From positions 1,240,001-1,304,000 of the forward strand of contig NZ_BHGK01000001.1 in the NCBI RefSeq assembly GCF_003574295.1: DNA of 64,000 nucleotides, written 5' to 3'. The position numbers and the translations under genes are program-made. A model generated the notes under the pieces. That model saw only the letters and a program-made list of their open reading frames with translations, made no database searches and was not told the DNA's origin. This DNA comes from Mediterraneibacter butyricigenes (lineage in GTDB: Bacteria; Bacillota; Clostridia; Lachnospirales; Lachnospiraceae). Below are positions 62,268 through 64,000 of this stretch, in pieces; the first letter of the stretch is position 1; every line of letters begins with the position of its first letter.

Positions 62268-63598
62268 ACGATAATCTGACGCTCGGAACGCCCTGGAAAG
62301 TCATCACCCGATTTTCCCTTCCGGTCATCGGAGGAAATCTGTTCCAGCTTTTCTATACCCTAGCAGATTCTGTCATCGTAGGCAAAATCTTAGGCGCCTC
62401 CGCCCTTGCGGCCGTAGGTGCCACCGCCACCATCGTTTATTTTGAGCTCTGCTTTATTCAGGGACTGACCGGCGGATTCGGCATCCTTCTCGGACAAGCT
62501 TTCGGGGAAAACTCGCAAAAAAAGATGGAGGAATCGGTTTCCTCCACCTGGATCTTAAGTCTTCTTTTTACGGTTTTCCTAACGGTTGTTGCCTGTGCCC
62601 TTGTCCATCCGATCCTTGGCTGGCTGAATACCCCTGCCGATATTTACAGTCGGACTTACAGTTACCTGTTTATCATTTTTGCAGGAACAGGCGCTACGGT
62701 CTTTTATAATATGATTTCCAACATGCTCCGCGCTCTGGGGGACAGTCGGACTCCTTTATACTTTCTGATCCTGTCTTCTTTGCTGAACATTGTTCTGGAT
62801 CTGGTTTTCATCCTGCCTCTGCATCTGGATGTTGCCGGAGCCGCACTGGCGACCGTTCTGGCGCAGTTGCTCTCCGCACTGTTGTGCATCCTGGTGGCCG
62901 GTCGGAAATTTGAGTTATTGCGACTCTCGAAAAAGACCTTTCAATTTCATAAAGTATCCATCCTGAGACATCTGAAAATCGGATTTCCTATGGGATTTCA
63001 GATGTCTGTCATGTGTATCGGACAGCTTGCCATGCAGTCTGCCGTCAACCGACTGGGCACTTCCGCTATCGCCGGCTACACTGCCGCCAACAAAGTGGAT
63101 CAGCTTTCTGTTCTGGTGGATAATGCCGTCGGCATCGCCCTGGCAAATTATGTGGCGCAGAACTATGGAGCCCGCCTCTGGGATCGGATCAAAACCGGCG
63201 TCCGCAGTTGTTTCCTGATGCTGACCGCTTTAAATATTCTGATGGGTGCCCTGATGCTCTTTGGCAAAAGCCTTGTGGTTCCGCTGTTCGTGGATCATCC
63301 GACTGCCGAGATCATCGCCTACTCCAATGATTATCTCTGGATGGTGGCACCATTTTACATCCTGCTCGGCGCACTGATGGTCTATCGGACCGCAATCCAG
63401 AGCATGGGAAATACCTGGGCACCATTTGGAGCCTGCATCCTGGAACTTTTCGCCAGAGTGTTCTGTGCACTCTTTGTTTCTATGTATTTTGGATACAGGG
63501 CAATCTGCTTTTCCACGCCTTTCGCATGGATCATGGCATTGCTGCTCTTGCTTCCGGTCTATTTTCTGCGGGAGATCCGGAAATTTCCTGCCAGTTGA
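62264..63598 (+). CDS. MATE-family efflux transporter
   Basis: The 444-residue protein has about 12 hydrophobic spans and MATE landmarks: TPWKVITRFSLPVIGGNLFQ at the N-terminus, ADSVIVGKILGASALAAVG, and NMLRALGDSRTPLYF. It exports cationic drugs or metabolites with Na+ or H+ entry. It is translationally coupled to the HD-domain gene and followed by a bidirectional terminator. Confidence 0.92.
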   Translation: MNDNLTLGTPWKVITRFSLPVIGGNLFQLFYTLADSVIVGKILGASALAAVGATATIVYFELCFIQGLTGGFGILLGQAFGENSQKKMEESVSSTWILSLLFTVFLTVVACALVHPILGWLNTPADIYSRTYSYLFIIFAGTGATVFYNMISNMLRALGDSRTPLYFLILSSLLNIVLDLVFILPLHLDVAGAALATVLAQLLSALLCILVAGRKFELLRLSKKTFQFHKVSILRHLKIGFPMGFQMSVMCIGQLAMQSAVNRLGTSAIAGYTAANKVDQLSVLVDNAVGIALANYVAQNYGARLWDRIKTGVRSCFLMLTALNILMGALMLFGKSLVVPLFVDHPTAEIIAYSNDYLWMVAPFYILLGALMVYRTAIQSMGNTWAPFGACILELFARVFCALFVSMYFGYRAICFSTPFAWIMALLLLLPVYFLREIRKFPAS

Positions 63599-63660
63599 TT
63601 CCCTTCAGCTGATAACCGACAAACCAATTCGACCTATGCTTAGACAAATCACTGATACAA

Positions 63661-63715
63661 AAAAGCGTTGTCTTGCAGAATCGGGAGATTCCCCTATCTG
63701 TAAAACAACGCTTTT
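63661..63715. terminator. Bidirectional terminator
   Basis: AAAAGCGTTGT (63661-63671) pairs exactly with 63705-63715. T-runs flank it on both strands. It ends the MATE transcript and the convergent surface-protein transcript. Confidence 0.88.
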
Positions 63716-63761
63716 CTTTTATTTCACTTGTTTGCTCTTACAGGAAACTTTCTACTGCAAA

Positions 63762-64000
63762 CTATCTCTGTTTCTTTCTGTATACCATAACTCCTACAAC
63801 AGTTCCTGCTGCCAGAAGCATGACTACAGACAACATCCATACATTAGAAGTATCACCGGTCTTTGCTGCTGTTTTCGCTGCAACAGTCTGAGTCTTCTTT
63901 GCCGGCTGTGTCTTCTTGTCGGTATTCTTTCCAGTATCTTTGGAAGGTTTCTTATCATTATCCTTCTTTGGATCTTCTTTCTTCGGCTCTTCGTTCTTTG
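63762..64000 (-). CDS. C-terminal part of a cell-surface protein (cut by the window edge)
   Basis: The visible 78 or so residues are a Lys/Pro/Asp-rich linker, then AAKTAAKTGDTSNVW, a hydrophobic span and YRKKQR. This is a sortase-type tail, very close to that of the protein at 59596-61383. The main domains lie outside the window, so function cannot be judged. Confidence 0.85.
   Translation of the reverse strand, partial: KNEEPKKEDPKKDNDKKPSKDTGKNTDKKTQPAKKTQTVAAKTAAKTGDTSNVWMLSVVMLLAAGTVVGVMVYRKKQR

Overview
The window looks like a low-to-mid GC chromosome segment from an anaerobic gut Clostridia, most likely Lachnospiraceae. The evidence is indirect: many PTS systems, class B sortases, DUF951 and DUF5711 proteins, an oxygen-independent thiazole branch (ThiH), anaerobic-type cobalamin enzymes (CbiK), surface proteins ending in a KTGD-type sorting signal, and numerous Rho-independent terminators. 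I cannot assign a genus.

Layout. 1-628: end of an MNT/HEPN nucleotidyltransferase pair. 837-17129: a 16-kb minus-strand gene run that is the most unusual part of the window. It is read from 17129 downward as a GlpA-, GlpB- and GlpC-like flavoprotein complex, a RuBisCO-like protein (RLP), a PHP phosphoesterase, a HAD phosphatase, PTS enzyme I, HPr, a galactitol-type PTS (EIIA, EIIB, EIIC), a PucR/CdaR-type regulator, a mannitol-type EIICB and a BglG/MtlR-type regulator. 17513-22668: YjbQ, a dead ATPase fragment and a TPP-riboswitch-controlled thiazole operon (thiS-thiF-thiG-thiH-tenI). 22790-26060: a second mannitol-type EIICB, tRNA-Leu, an ECF S-component and six tRNA genes. 26170-30072: housekeeping genes (YfcE, RdgB, RNA methyltransferase, rpsF-ssb-rpsR). 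30278-34491: a class B sortase, glycerol dehydrogenase, a Y1 (RAYT-like) transposase and a histidine phosphatase. 34768-43724: an early tetrapyrrole/cobalamin operon with a nickel/cobalt/peptide-type ABC importer interleaved. 44039-48779: a pilus operon resembling the streptococcal FCT islands, including a signal-peptidase homologue with both catalytic residues replaced. 49076-53475: tRNAs, rpoN (sigma-54), ftsH and a Crp/Fnr regulator. 53583-63598: an MNT remnant, CvpA, DUF5711, a DXS-like enzyme behind a MerR-type promoter, a LysM membrane protein, a surface protein, an HD protein and a MATE exporter. 63762-64000: the C-terminus of another surface protein.

How the large module may work (inference). 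The galactitol-type PTS would import and phosphorylate a polyol or related sugar, using HPr and enzyme I encoded in the same run. The GlpAB-like flavoproteins would oxidise the phosphorylated product to a keto-phosphate. The RLP would then act on an enolisable keto-phosphate, and the HAD and PHP proteins would remove or process phosphate groups. The GlpC-like subunit and the GlpA C-terminal domain keep their folds' sequence landmarks but have lost nearly all Fe-S cysteine ligands, so electron transfer must differ from classical GlpABC. I know of no described pathway with this gene combination, and the substrate cannot be read from the sequence.
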